Below are positions 27,812 to 36,677 of a stretch of DNA of 64,000 bases, piece after piece. The stretch is from Marinifilum sp. N1E240 (GTDB lineage Bacteria; Bacteroidota; Bacteroidia; Bacteroidales; Marinifilaceae). Below the pieces are notes generated by a model, which saw nothing but the letters and a program-made list of their open reading frames with translations, made no database searches and had not been told where the DNA came from. The translations under genes and the position numbers were made by a program. Position 1 is the first letter of the stretch. Every line of letters starts with the position of its first letter. The stretch is from assembly GCF_009295825.1 (NCBI RefSeq), contig NZ_WHKF01000002.1, forward strand, positions 434,001 to 498,000. Reading direction: 5' to 3'.

Positions 27812-28117
27812 CTATATTGCACTGAATACTATAAGCATCAAGGGGTCTGTTTTGCTCAAATGAGGGTAAAATCCTAACAAAACAGACCATAATTCATCTT
27901 TAGAATTGAAACCATCTCGTTTAACTTCTTCCAATGTTAAACTCTCAAATCCTTTGTGTGTAACTTTCATGATTTCAATAGGAATTGGAGCTTTGTCATC
28001 GAAAATTGCTTCTCCATTTCCCAATTCAGGAATGGATTCATCAACTCTTGCCGTCTGAGTTTTATTGCCATTTTTAATGGCTTCGTAAAAATCGGAATGA
28101 AAATGGATTTGGGACAT
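27812..28117 (-). CDS. ASCH-domain protein
   Basis: 101 aa, a complete stand-alone ASCH domain. The ligand-binding signature near the N-terminus, AIKNGNKTQTARVDES, matches the GxKxxT.R motif of the family; a later block is KVTHKGFESLTLEEVKRDGF. The fold is related to PUA domains; known members bind RNA or hydrolyse modified nucleosides such as N4-acetylcytidine, and I cannot tell which applies. It is the last gene of the VOC-NUDIX-PD-(D/E)XK-ASCH operon, 14 bp after the preceding gene. Confidence 0.88.
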   Translation of the reverse strand: MSQIHFHSDFYEAIKNGNKTQTARVDESIPELGNGEAIFDDKAPIPIEIMKVTHKGFESLTLEEVKRDGFNSKDELWSVLLGFYPHLSKTDPLMLIVFSAI

Positions 28118-28131
28118 GTTTTATGGTTTAA

Positions 28132-29838
28132 TTAATTTTTTGGTAAACCTTCAGTAAGCTCTAAAAGGTTAATTAATTCTTTGAGGTTATGTTCTTTTTC
28201 TCGTTTCATTAGATTTAAATCTTGAAATATCTGATCTTGACTTTCATTAAAATCTAAAAAATCTTGAATTTGCTTGCCTCTGGAACTATTCCTTTTTCTT
28301 TTTTTTAGTTCACTATGTAAACTGTTTATTGTTTGGATAAAACCATGGGTATTTAGGTATTTATGAAAACGAATAAATAAATCAAAGTCAATAAAGGTTA
28401 GGTTTTGAATTTTCTTAAAGTTCTGTCTTAAGTTTAAACTATCAAGTTTTAAATTGAATTCGTTATTTAAATAATTGCTTACTCCAGGCATTCCAAAATG
28501 TTTGTCTGTATATATCATTACCGGATATATTTGGAGATTTTTTGTTTTGATCTTACCTCTATATTCATCAAAATAAAAAGGAGATTGTGATAGCTTTTGT
28601 ATCTGTTTAATTATTTGTGCAATTCCTTTTTTCTTATTATTATACTTCAAGTCTATTGTATTCTTAATATCTTGGTATGTACAGGATTCAATAGCTGAGG
28701 CTGGAAAAAAAGCGTCTTTAATCTCAAATAGAACAATCGAGCTATTTTTTCTAAAATAGCCATCAGGCTCACCTTGATCATCATATTCAGGAAGGTTTAA
28801 TTTACAATGTTTCTTATCCAGTATTTTATTGAGCAATCGCTGAAAGAGGAACTTCTCCGTAATTTCGTTACCTATGAATTTTTTAAATTTAGGGAGTGTA
28901 TCAAAATCTTGATTTGTTTTGATTCCTGAAGTATTATAAAAGTCAAATATTAGCCCATCGTATATTTTATTCATTAAAAGATTCCAGTCAAGCACTATAT
29001 ATCTTTCACCATGTTTCATTAAAGGCTTCGCCTTAAATAAAGAGAAATTTTCCTTATTAGATGATACTTTTCGTTTATATTCATCGACAGTTAATGTTAA
29101 GTGATTAAATAGTAATTGTAACTCTTTGGAACAAGTAAAAAAGTAATTATTACAATTTGCCTTATTGTTTTTTAAAGTTTTCTGTAATAAACCAAAAATT
29201 GTCATAAGATATTCCCAAGAATTTGGTTTGTTATTTTTATTAAGAAACGAAATAACGTACTTAGAATAATTAGAATGAAATTGAAGATAATTTAAAAAAC
29301 AAACTCCTTTTATTAAATTATATATGGGATTAACAATTATTTGTATATCAAATTGGTTTATAAGGATAGGCCATGTATGAATTGGAAAAAAATCTCCATT
29401 AGATGATTGCCTTTCAATTTTATACCTTTTAGTTGCTAGGATGTTTTGTTCAGATTGAATAAGTAAATAAGCTTTAAAGAAATCTAATTCTTGAGTTGGA
29501 GATGTATCATCAGCAATCAAGTTATTATCATTTAATAATACGGCATGAAGAAAATACTTTAAATATATCCGCGAGAATAGGGAAATATCATTATTCCCAT
29601 TTTTGAATTTGAATAAATCAAACTTAGCAAAAATCTTGTTACGAAGATTTACAGGTTGTCTACTTAAGTAGTGCTTTAGGATATTGACTTGTTTATTCCA
29701 AGTAGCATTTGGGTATAATTGTGCATCAATATATGCGATAAGTTCAATTAGTATAGCTGTAGAAGTTCTTTTTAGTATATCTTCTAATTTGGGTTTAGGT
29801 CCATCAAAAATATCTTCATAAGATGGAGTCAATATCAT
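28132..29838 (-). CDS. PD-(D/E)XK nuclease-like protein of unknown function
   Basis: About 568-570 aa; ATGs at 29844 and 29838 are both possible, the first being 1 nt from the NUDIX stop. I recognise no named family. Residues 1-320 are helical, rich in Asn, Lys, Leu and Phe. Residues about 322-400 carry a PD-(D/E)XK pattern (numbering from 29844): helix GNEITEKFLFQRLLNK with Glu327/330, then Asp361 in GEPDGYF, then the beta hairpin IVLFEIKDAF with Glu374 and Lys376, and later a Gln in IIKQIQKLSQ resembling the RecB/Cas4-type helix. The C-terminus (RRKRNSS-like basic stretch, then coiled coil) is charged. No signal peptide, so it acts in the cytoplasm, probably on nucleic acid. The gene looks more AT-rich than its neighbours (not computed) and sits between NUDIX and ASCH genes. 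Confidence 0.75.
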   Translation of the reverse strand: MILTPSYEDIFDGPKPKLEDILKRTSTAILIELIAYIDAQLYPNATWNKQVNILKHYLSRQPVNLRNKIFAKFDLFKFKNGNNDISLFSRIYLKYFLHAVLLNDNNLIADDTSPTQELDFFKAYLLIQSEQNILATKRYKIERQSSNGDFFPIHTWPILINQFDIQIIVNPIYNLIKGVCFLNYLQFHSNYSKYVISFLNKNNKPNSWEYLMTIFGLLQKTLKNNKANCNNYFFTCSKELQLLFNHLTLTVDEYKRKVSSNKENFSLFKAKPLMKHGERYIVLDWNLLMNKIYDGLIFDFYNTSGIKTNQDFDTLPKFKKFIGNEITEKFLFQRLLNKILDKKHCKLNLPEYDDQGEPDGYFRKNSSIVLFEIKDAFFPASAIESCTYQDIKNTIDLKYNNKKKGIAQIIKQIQKLSQSPFYFDEYRGKIKTKNLQIYPVMIYTDKHFGMPGVSNYLNNEFNLKLDSLNLRQNFKKIQNLTFIDFDLFIRFHKYLNTHGFIQTINSLHSELKKRKRNSSRGKQIQDFLDFNESQDQIFQDLNLMKREKEHNLKELINLLELTEGLPKN

Positions 29839-29845
29839 TTGCATA

Positions 29846-30307
29846 TTATTCTTTAATAGATTGAGGTAATTGATTTAATTGTATGGATAGGATTGATAAG
29901 ACTCTCTGAAACACCAAATTCTGAATATCAGGATAGGTCAATTGTTCTGGCAGATCCTTAAAGAATTGAACTTCTGCAATTTCAGATACTGGCAATTTGC
30001 CCAAGTGGTGAATGTTGGCAAAAAATATTCTACCATATTTTACTTCACCTTTCCAGTCGCAAGAGTAATCGGCTATCAATCTCAACCCGAAATCTGTAGC
30101 GCCAGTTTCCTCGTACAATTCTCGTCGGGCTGCTTGTAAGGCACTCTCATTAGGCTCGATATGACCAGCTGGCATTTCCCAGGTGTTTCTCAAGCGGTGG
30201 CGAACAAATACCCAATTGTTCTGATATTGGGAACAAACAATTGAGTATTTCAGGTTTTCTTCGGGGATGCTAAGTGCATCTAAAAAATTAACTATAGGTA
30301 AGCTCAT
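29846..30307 (-). CDS. NUDIX hydrolase
   Basis: 153 aa. The complete Nudix box lies at about residues 48-70 (GHIEPNESALQAARRELYEE then TGA), with all the conserved Glu and Arg residues for metal-dependent pyrophosphate hydrolysis. The substrate is uncertain; the MutT-like layout and the FVRHRLRNTWEMPAG lead-in suggest a nucleotide such as 8-oxo-dGTP. It begins 9 bp after the VOC gene and ends 1 nt before the nuclease-like gene, which implies coupled translation. Confidence 0.94.
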   Translation of the reverse strand: MSLPIVNFLDALSIPEENLKYSIVCSQYQNNWVFVRHRLRNTWEMPAGHIEPNESALQAARRELYEETGATDFGLRLIADYSCDWKGEVKYGRIFFANIHHLGKLPVSEIAEVQFFKDLPEQLTYPDIQNLVFQRVLSILSIQLNQLPQSIKE

Positions 30308-30316
30308 TCTTATGGT

Positions 30317-30742
30317 TTATTCAGAGGTTGATTTGCCCTTATACATTTCGCTAAATGGACCTTCAATTGGTTCCCAAAGTTCTACTTTATTTCCTTCCGG
30401 ATCAAGAATCCATGCGAATTTTCCGTATTCGAATTCTTGCATTTCTCCAACTATTTCAACTTCCTCTTCTTTCAGCAATTTCAGTAACTCAACAAGGTTT
30501 TCTACTCTGTAGTTAAACATGAAATCTTTTTGCGATGGCTGGAAATATTCAGTTTTTTCTTCGAATGGGCTCCAAATGGTAAAAGCTGTCTCGTCTGGCT
30601 TACTAGTTTTGCGCCATTCGAACATTCCACCATATTCATCAGGACACTGAATACCTAAATGTTTGTTGTACCACTCTCTGCTTGCTTTAGGATCCTTGGA
30701 TTTGAAGAAGATACCACCTATTCCTGTTACTCGTTTTTTCAT
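30317..30742 (-). CDS. VOC-family (glyoxalase-like) protein
   Basis: 141 aa, two beta-alpha-beta-beta-beta units of the vicinal oxygen chelate fold. Start GIGGIFFKSKDPKASREWYN is typical for PhnB/glyoxalase relatives. Likely metal ligands are in GGMFEWR and the C-terminal DPEGNKVELWEP, where the Glu is the usual last ligand. The reaction is unknown. It is the first gene of the tight four-gene minus-strand operon, 99 bp from the SDR gene. Confidence 0.92.
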   Translation of the reverse strand: MKKRVTGIGGIFFKSKDPKASREWYNKHLGIQCPDEYGGMFEWRKTSKPDETAFTIWSPFEEKTEYFQPSQKDFMFNYRVENLVELLKLLKEEEVEIVGEMQEFEYGKFAWILDPEGNKVELWEPIEGPFSEMYKGKSTSE

Positions 30743-30841
30743 AGTATTTAGTTTTTTGTTGCTCTATTTGTATTTCGGAGACTCAATATAGCAAGGTAAA
30801 ATTGAATCGTAAGAATATTTTTTTTGCTTTTTGTGATTAAA

Positions 30842-32284
30842 CTATTTATCGTATTCTATAATTCCCTTAATCATCCCCCTAAATATAAACACATGAAAAG
30901 GATAGCTCAAAAACCAGTACAATCTTCCCATAATTCCTTTGGGTCTAAAAATGGCTTTTTGTTGTAGTGCATAGCTTCCATTGTTTTTCTTAAAGGAGAA
31001 TTCAAGCCATGCCTCACCAGGCAATCTCATTTCAGCATACAGTAATAGTCTACCATTCTCTTTATTGGCAAGAAGTACTCGCCAAAAATCAATGGAATCA
31101 CCAATTTCAATTTCCGAAGGATGTCGTCTACCACGATTGAGCCCTACACCTCCAAATATTTTATCGAGTGTTCCTCGTAAGCGCCACAACCAATTGGCAT
31201 AATACCAACCTCTATCACCACCAAGTGCCCAAATATTGTTTTGAACTTTTGGTTTACTATTTCCAATTTCAAGAATTTTCTCATCGAAATAACAACCATA
31301 TGAGGGAGGTTCGATATATTTCATCTTTTTATTGGGAAGCCGTCCGCTACTTAAGGCATCTTTCCAAGATGAAATGATCATTTGTTGTTTGATTTTCCCC
31401 ATGGCACGTTCAATTGCCTCCTTATAGGGCAGTAGTCGTATGTCTAAAACTTCTGCAACATTATTCGGACGACAAACAACTTCTATTTTCATGCTATTTA
31501 CCAAATTAACTGCCAAATTGTATGAGGTTGATGTGATGAAAAATAACCAGTAGGAGGAAAGTCGGGGAGTCATCACAGGAAAGGTAATGACTCTTCGGTT
31601 CAATTTTCGAACTTCGGCATATTGCAAAAGCATTTCCTTATAACTGAGAACTTCAGGACCGCCAATATCAAAGGTTTGGTTCAAACATTCCTTGTGGTAA
31701 ATAACCTTGTGTAAATATTCAATTACATTTCTTACAGCAATAGGCTGACATTTTGTTAGCAGCCATTTAGGAGAAACCATAATGGGAAGTTTCTCCACCA
31801 AATCGCGAATAATTTCGAAAGAAGCACTTCCTGAACCAACAATAATACCAGCTCTTAGGATTGTGTAATAGCTTCTGCTTTGTTTTAAAATCTCCTCAAC
31901 TTCTTTTCTCGATTTTAGATGTTTCGATAATTTTTCCTCATTTGCAATTCCACTCAAATAGATGATTTGTCGATTTTCGGTCTTTTTCAGGAAATCAATA
32001 AAATTTAGTGCGCACTTTTTTTCCAACTCATCAAAATCTTCAGTGTCATGTAACATGGAGTGAATCAGATAGTAACTGATCTCGATATCTGTCGGAATTT
32101 TATCCAATGAATTTCTTTTTAGTAGATCGGCTTCAATTACTTCAAGCTTTGGATGATTCAGTTCTTTAGGTGCAAATCTTTCTTTGTTTCGTACACAGCA
32201 AACTACTTTATGACCTTGTTCCAATAGAACCGGTAACAATCGTTTTCCAATATATCCATTAGCACCTGTCAGTAATATTTTCAT
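30842..32284 (-). CDS. NAD(P)-binding SDR protein with C-terminal DUF2867-like domain
   Basis: 480 aa from ATG 32284 (a TTG further out at 32296 is unnecessary). The first 290 residues are an atypical SDR fold: MKILLTGANGYIGKRLLP gives the nucleotide-binding GxxGxxG, followed by LEVIEADLLKRNSLDKI and QIIYLSGIANEEKLS. The C-terminal 180 residues match the DUF2867 domain (WRLRGTLDKIFGGVGLNRGR, GDSIDFWRVLLANKENGRLL, EAWLEFSFKKNNGSY). Such fusions are widespread and of unknown substrate. The gene lies 20 bp after the PD40 lipoprotein gene. Confidence 0.92.
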   Translation of the reverse strand: MKILLTGANGYIGKRLLPVLLEQGHKVVCCVRNKERFAPKELNHPKLEVIEADLLKRNSLDKIPTDIEISYYLIHSMLHDTEDFDELEKKCALNFIDFLKKTENRQIIYLSGIANEEKLSKHLKSRKEVEEILKQSRSYYTILRAGIIVGSGSASFEIIRDLVEKLPIMVSPKWLLTKCQPIAVRNVIEYLHKVIYHKECLNQTFDIGGPEVLSYKEMLLQYAEVRKLNRRVITFPVMTPRLSSYWLFFITSTSYNLAVNLVNSMKIEVVCRPNNVAEVLDIRLLPYKEAIERAMGKIKQQMIISSWKDALSSGRLPNKKMKYIEPPSYGCYFDEKILEIGNSKPKVQNNIWALGGDRGWYYANWLWRLRGTLDKIFGGVGLNRGRRHPSEIEIGDSIDFWRVLLANKENGRLLLYAEMRLPGEAWLEFSFKKNNGSYALQQKAIFRPKGIMGRLYWFLSYPFHVFIFRGMIKGIIEYDK

Positions 32285-32304
32285 GCGTCTATACAATTAA
32301 AAGA

Positions 32305-33315
32305 TTAATGGTTTGCGAAATAATCCTTACGAATATCTTCTATAAAATCACTTTTGATCCAATACAAATCTAAATTTCCATTTTGTGGAGATAAGGCTTG
32401 TTCTTTTAACAGATTCAGGTCTAATTTTGTTCTATCTGTATCGCTTTGTTTATTACTAGAAAAAATAAAATATTTTCCATCTGCTGATAAGGAAGGAGAG
32501 AGTGCATGACAATTGGGAAAATTCACCTTACTTCCCATATTAATCAGAGGAGTCCATTTATTTTTACCTAAATTAAAGCTGATGCAATAGTCAGTTCGTC
32601 CAATGGTATTTCCTTCCAGTTTTGTACAAACAATAATATAACTTTCATCGGGAGCAATCATCGAATTGTATTGCATTCTGGACGCATTAACTTCCTCCGG
32701 CAAACGTTCTGCTTTTTGGTATTTGCCGTCTATCATTTTCGATCGGTAAATAGATTGCTGACCTTCGCCATCTTCTCTTGTGAAATAAATGGTACCATCA
32801 TTTGTAAGACTAGGGAAATATTCGCCTGCATCTGAGTTTACAGGTTCACCCAATTCGTAAGGTTCCGACCATCCATTTTCTATTCGGTCCATTACCCAAA
32901 TGTTTTGGTAAAACCATCCATCTTTTTCTTCTTTTCCTTTTGGAGGACGAGTCGACATGAAATAGAAATGTGCTCCATCTTTGCTTATAAATGGTTCTAA
33001 ATCTCTGTATTTTTTATTGCCTGAAAAAGGAGCAATTGCTGGTTCTGTCCATTCTCCATTCACCTGTTTGGTAACTGCAATGGCATAATAGTCTCGTCCC
33101 CAAACGGTGTAATAGTATTCTTTTCCATCAGGAGTTATGGTAAAATCCCGCTCATGTAGGTGTGTCGAAATAAAATTTGGAGCAAATATTTTGGCAATGG
33201 AATCGGGAGGTGTTTCCCCAATATAATCACCAGATTTCATAGTTTTGGTATTTTGATTGTGCACACACGCCGATATTAATAGGCATGCTAAGATGAAGAA
33301 GGGTAGTTTTTTCAT
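32305..33315 (-). CDS. PD40 beta-propeller lipoprotein
   Basis: 336 aa. Lipoprotein signal FFILACLLISAC. At least five WD40-like PD40 blades are visible: FTITPDGKEYYYTVWGRD, LEPFISKDGAHFYFMSTRP, FPSLTNDGTIYFTREDGEG, SMIAPDESYIIVCTKLEG and SPSLSADGKYFIFSSNKQS. These resemble the TolB-type propellers of Bacteroidota surface or periplasmic lipoproteins; no catalytic domain is attached. Function unknown; ligand or protein binding is likely. Confidence 0.88.
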   Translation of the reverse strand: MKKLPFFILACLLISACVHNQNTKTMKSGDYIGETPPDSIAKIFAPNFISTHLHERDFTITPDGKEYYYTVWGRDYYAIAVTKQVNGEWTEPAIAPFSGNKKYRDLEPFISKDGAHFYFMSTRPPKGKEEKDGWFYQNIWVMDRIENGWSEPYELGEPVNSDAGEYFPSLTNDGTIYFTREDGEGQQSIYRSKMIDGKYQKAERLPEEVNASRMQYNSMIAPDESYIIVCTKLEGNTIGRTDYCISFNLGKNKWTPLINMGSKVNFPNCHALSPSLSADGKYFIFSSNKQSDTDRTKLDLNLLKEQALSPQNGNLDLYWIKSDFIEDIRKDYFANH

Positions 33316-33337
33316 AGGTTAAAGGATTTATTCTTAG

Positions 33338-33345
33338 CAAACCTA
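33338..33345 (-). promoter_or_regulatory. Candidate -7 box of the PD40 lipoprotein gene
   Basis: On the minus strand TAGGTTTG, exact TAnnTTTG, 22 bp before the ATG at 33315. No clear -33 partner. Confidence 0.4.
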
Positions 33346-33479
33346 ATTTACTAATTTATTTGTTTTTCCTTATGTACTATTTTAACATTAAAAAGATAAT
33401 CCTTATTTGTATGACAAAATGAGAGTAGAATTGTTTATAATCCATACAAAAATCAAGAGCCTATTCCCTTTCTTTTCCC

Positions 33480-33487
33480 TATATTTG
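33480..33487 (+). promoter_or_regulatory. Candidate -7 box of the GH92 gene
   Basis: TATATTTG, exact TAnnTTTG, 81 bp before the ATG at 33569. No clear -33 TTTG; only T-rich sequence precedes it. Confidence 0.45.
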
Positions 33488-33568
33488 ATGCGAATTATCA
33501 CCAAAAGCCAAATTTAAATTTACAGTTTCTGAATTTTATAAATCCAGAAATTTAAATCATTAGTGATT

Positions 33569-35752
33569 ATGAGATTATTAGCCGTTTTTTTGGCAATGAT
33601 TGGCTTTGTTGCCTGTAGTGATAAGCAGGTAGAAAGCAAGAAAAAGTTAACCGATTACGTAAACCCTTTTGTTGGAACCGATGGACCTGGGAACACCTAT
33701 CCTGGTGCTGTTGCTCCTTTTGGAATGGTCCAGTTAAGTCCAGATAATGGTTTGCCGGGCTGGGATAGAATTGCAGGCTATTTTTGGCCAGATTCTACAA
33801 TTGCAGGTTTCAGCCATACACACCTTTCGGGCACAGGAGCCGGAGATATGTATGATTTGTTGGTAATGCCTTTGAATAGTCGATTTACTGAAAGCTTAAC
33901 GCCAGAGGGAGATTATCGCCCTTATTCAAAATTCTCACACGATAAGGAAGAAGCATCACCAGGATACTATAAAGTAGACTTGTTGAGTTCTGGTATTACT
34001 GCTGAATTAACTACGACCAAGCGTGTTGGATTTCACCGTTACACATTTCCTAAAGATGAGACATCTCAAATCATATTGGATTTGGGTTATAAATTGAATT
34101 GGGATAATCCTTACGATACAAAAATTATTATTGAAAATGACTCTACCATTTCTGGATATCGTAAATCTAACGGTTGGGCAAGAGATCAGCATGTTTATTT
34201 TACAGCTCAATTTTCTAAATCATTTAATAACATAGAATTATTTGAGGGGAAAGATAAAACAGAAGGTGAAATGGTGAATGCGGCAAAAACTAAATTTGTT
34301 GCTGAATTTGCGACTTCAGATCAAGAGCAGGTATTGGTTAAGGTAGCTCTTTCATCAGCTTCTATCGATGGTGCAAAAAGAAACCTGAAAGCAGAATTAA
34401 CTTCTTGGGATTTCGACTTAGCTGTTGCCAATGCTGACGAGGAGTGGGAAAAACTATTGTCACAAATAGAGATTGAAGGTAGCGAAAACCAAAAAGAATT
34501 GTTTTATACTAATTTATATCATATTTATCTTACGCCAAGCTTGCATAGCGATGTAGATGGAATGCACAAAGGTGCTGACGGCGAATATCACAAAGCTGAA
34601 GGATTTCATCGTTACGATACTTTCTCTTTATGGGATACTTATCGTACGGCGCACCCATTGTACACCATTCTTTGTCCGGATAAGGTAGAAGATTTTGTGA
34701 AGTCTTTCTTAAGTCATTACAATGAAACTGGTTTATTGCCGGTTTGGTCAATGGCAGGAAATGAAACCAATATGATGATTGGTTATCACGCGGTTCCGGT
34801 TATTGTTGATGCTTATTTTAAAGGCATTAATATGGATACGGAAAAAGCTTATCAGGCTTGTGTTGAGTCGGCAAAAGAAAAGGGCAGACAGATTGATGAG
34901 TACATGCACCTTGGATATGTTCCAACCGATGCTGAAGGTGAGAATTGGTCGGTATCCAAAACATTGGAATATGCTTACGATGATTGGTGTATTGCACAAT
35001 TTGCGAAAGCATTGAATAAGGAAAAAGATTACAAGTATTTCCTGAAAAGAGGAGAAAATTGGAAGAATCTTTACGATACCAAATCAACTTTTTTTCGTCC
35101 AAAAGATGATCAGGGAAAATTTATCTCACCTTTTGTACCTAAGGATTATACCAATTACTTCTGTGAAAGTAATGCATGGCAGTATTTCTGGTATGTACCG
35201 CAGGATGTACCAGAATTTATCCAAACAGTTGGTAAGGAAAAATTTACAGCCAAGTTGGATTCTATGTTTACCTATTATCCAGAAGCGAGCGATGATCTTC
35301 CGATTTTTAGTACCGGTATGATTGGACAATATGCACATGGGAATGAGCCTAGCCATCACGTAGCTTATTTGTACAATTATATAGGTCAGCCAAAAAAGAC
35401 ACAGGAAATGGTTCGTCGAATTATCAATACGCAATACACGACTAAACCAGATGGTTATTGTGGAAATGAGGATTGTGGACAAATGTCGGCTTGGTTAATA
35501 TTCTCTTCAATGGGAATGTATCCTGTAAATCCATCAAATGGAATTTACGATCTTACCTCTCCATGGCTGGATAATGCCGTTATTCATCTTCCAAATGGAA
35601 AAACCTTTACCGTTTCTACCGAAAATCAGGGAGATCAAAATCACTACATTCAGAGAATTCTGCTTAATGGTAAAGAGTATAAAGAATTAACAATTACTCA
35701 CCAGCAGATTCTGCAGGGTGGAGAATTGCATTTTATACTTGGAGCAAAGTAA
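33569..35752 (+). CDS. GH92-family alpha-mannosidase lipoprotein
   Basis: 727 aa from ATG 33569 (a GTG at 33563 is less likely). Lipoprotein signal LAVFLAMIGFVAC. The full GH92 layout is present: N-terminal beta domain starting DYVNPFVGTDGPGNTYPGAV and GTGAGDMYDLLVMP, then the alpha/alpha barrel with YDTFSLWDTYRTAHPLYTI, AGNETNMMIGYHAVPVIVD, GQYAHGNEPSHHVAYLYN and GNEDCGQMSAWLIFSSMG. GH92 enzymes are calcium-dependent exo-alpha-mannosidases acting on N-glycans or mannans. Linkage specificity cannot be read here. Followed after a terminator by an EEP-family hydrolase. Confidence 0.96.
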   Translation: MRLLAVFLAMIGFVACSDKQVESKKKLTDYVNPFVGTDGPGNTYPGAVAPFGMVQLSPDNGLPGWDRIAGYFWPDSTIAGFSHTHLSGTGAGDMYDLLVMPLNSRFTESLTPEGDYRPYSKFSHDKEEASPGYYKVDLLSSGITAELTTTKRVGFHRYTFPKDETSQIILDLGYKLNWDNPYDTKIIIENDSTISGYRKSNGWARDQHVYFTAQFSKSFNNIELFEGKDKTEGEMVNAAKTKFVAEFATSDQEQVLVKVALSSASIDGAKRNLKAELTSWDFDLAVANADEEWEKLLSQIEIEGSENQKELFYTNLYHIYLTPSLHSDVDGMHKGADGEYHKAEGFHRYDTFSLWDTYRTAHPLYTILCPDKVEDFVKSFLSHYNETGLLPVWSMAGNETNMMIGYHAVPVIVDAYFKGINMDTEKAYQACVESAKEKGRQIDEYMHLGYVPTDAEGENWSVSKTLEYAYDDWCIAQFAKALNKEKDYKYFLKRGENWKNLYDTKSTFFRPKDDQGKFISPFVPKDYTNYFCESNAWQYFWYVPQDVPEFIQTVGKEKFTAKLDSMFTYYPEASDDLPIFSTGMIGQYAHGNEPSHHVAYLYNYIGQPKKTQEMVRRIINTQYTTKPDGYCGNEDCGQMSAWLIFSSMGMYPVNPSNGIYDLTSPWLDNAVIHLPNGKTFTVSTENQGDQNHYIQRILLNGKEYKELTITHQQILQGGELHFILGAK

Positions 35753-35763
35753 TCATATTTTAG

Positions 35764-35797
35764 AAGCTGTATTCTCAAAGGGGTACAGCTTTTTTTA
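35764..35797 (+). terminator. Rho-independent terminator of the GH92 gene
   Basis: Stem AAGCTGTA / TACAGCTT (35764-35771 and 35784-35791), 12-nt loop, then T7. It ends about 20 bp before the next ATG, so the EEP gene probably has its own promoter or depends on read-through. Confidence 0.85.
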
Positions 35798-35817
35798 TCT
35801 CTATAATTTCAAAGAAA

Positions 35818-36651
35818 ATGAAACACTTACTATATTTCAGTTTATTGATTCTGTTTGGCTTCAACACAAATGCTCAAACTGTTCAGTTGATGACCTATAA
35901 CCTTCGATACGACAATCCAAATGATGGAATCAACCGTTGGGATGCGAGAAAGGATAATGTCATTAATTTGATAGAAAAATACAGCCCAGATGTATTTGGG
36001 ACGCAAGAAGGATTGAATCATCAGCTCGAATATTTAAATGAAAATTTAGATGCTTATTCTTACCTGGGAATTGGTCGTGATGATGGAAAGAAAAAAGGAG
36101 AGTATTGTGCTATTTTTTATAAAAAGGACGAGTTAAAAGTAATTGAACAATCTACTTTTTGGTTGTCAACTACTCCTGATAAAATATCAGTAGGTTGGGA
36201 TGCTGTTTTGGAACGAATTTGTACATCTGCTCTTTTCGAAAATAAGAAATCGGGTGATCGTTTTTGGGTATTCAATGCTCATTTCGATCATGTGGGTAAA
36301 GAGGCGCAGTATGAAAGTTCTCAGTTAATCGTAAAGAAGATTCAGGAACTCAATAGCCAAAATTATCCTGCCATTTTAATGGGCGATTTAAACTTAAAAC
36401 CAGAATCGAAGGCAATTCAATATCTATGTTCTGAACTGTTTGATAGTAATCTTAGAAATAAAAAGAATCCAAACTTGGGAACTTTTAATGCCTTTAAGCA
36501 CGACAAAGAAGTTACCGATCGTATCGATTATCTCTTTACGGATGAAAACTGCAAGGTGAAGCGCTGTCAAATAATTGAGGATAAGATTGACTCTCGTTAT
36601 CCTTCTGATCATTTGCCAGTAATAACAACAGTGCGTTGGAATAGGAAATAA
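35818..36651 (+). CDS. Exported endonuclease/exonuclease/phosphatase-family hydrolase
   Basis: 277 aa. Signal peptide LLYFSLLILFGFNTNAQ. The EEP fold is marked by LMTYNLRYDNPNDG, the metal-binding Glu in DVFGTQEGLNHQLEYL, NAHFDHVGKEAQYES, LMGDLNLKPESKA and the catalytic SDHLPVITT. Exported Bacteroidota members of this family are of uncertain substrate (phosphodiesters, sphingomyelin or extracellular nucleic acid). It follows the GH92 gene and precedes the 21-bp repeat array. Confidence 0.92.
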   Translation: MKHLLYFSLLILFGFNTNAQTVQLMTYNLRYDNPNDGINRWDARKDNVINLIEKYSPDVFGTQEGLNHQLEYLNENLDAYSYLGIGRDDGKKKGEYCAIFYKKDELKVIEQSTFWLSTTPDKISVGWDAVLERICTSALFENKKSGDRFWVFNAHFDHVGKEAQYESSQLIVKKIQELNSQNYPAILMGDLNLKPESKAIQYLCSELFDSNLRNKKNPNLGTFNAFKHDKEVTDRIDYLFTDENCKVKRCQIIEDKIDSRYPSDHLPVITTVRWNRK

Positions 36652-36677
36652 TCAACAAAATTTACAAAAGAACATAC

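Noticed and set aside
28132-29844. Recent insertion by a mobile element
   Set aside because: The gene is fitted with 1- and 14-nt gaps to its neighbours and no flanking repeats or transposase were seen, so ordinary operon membership is also possible.
35126-35482. 118-codon minus-strand frame inside the GH92 gene
   Set aside because: Antisense shadow of conserved catalytic sequence; no independent support.
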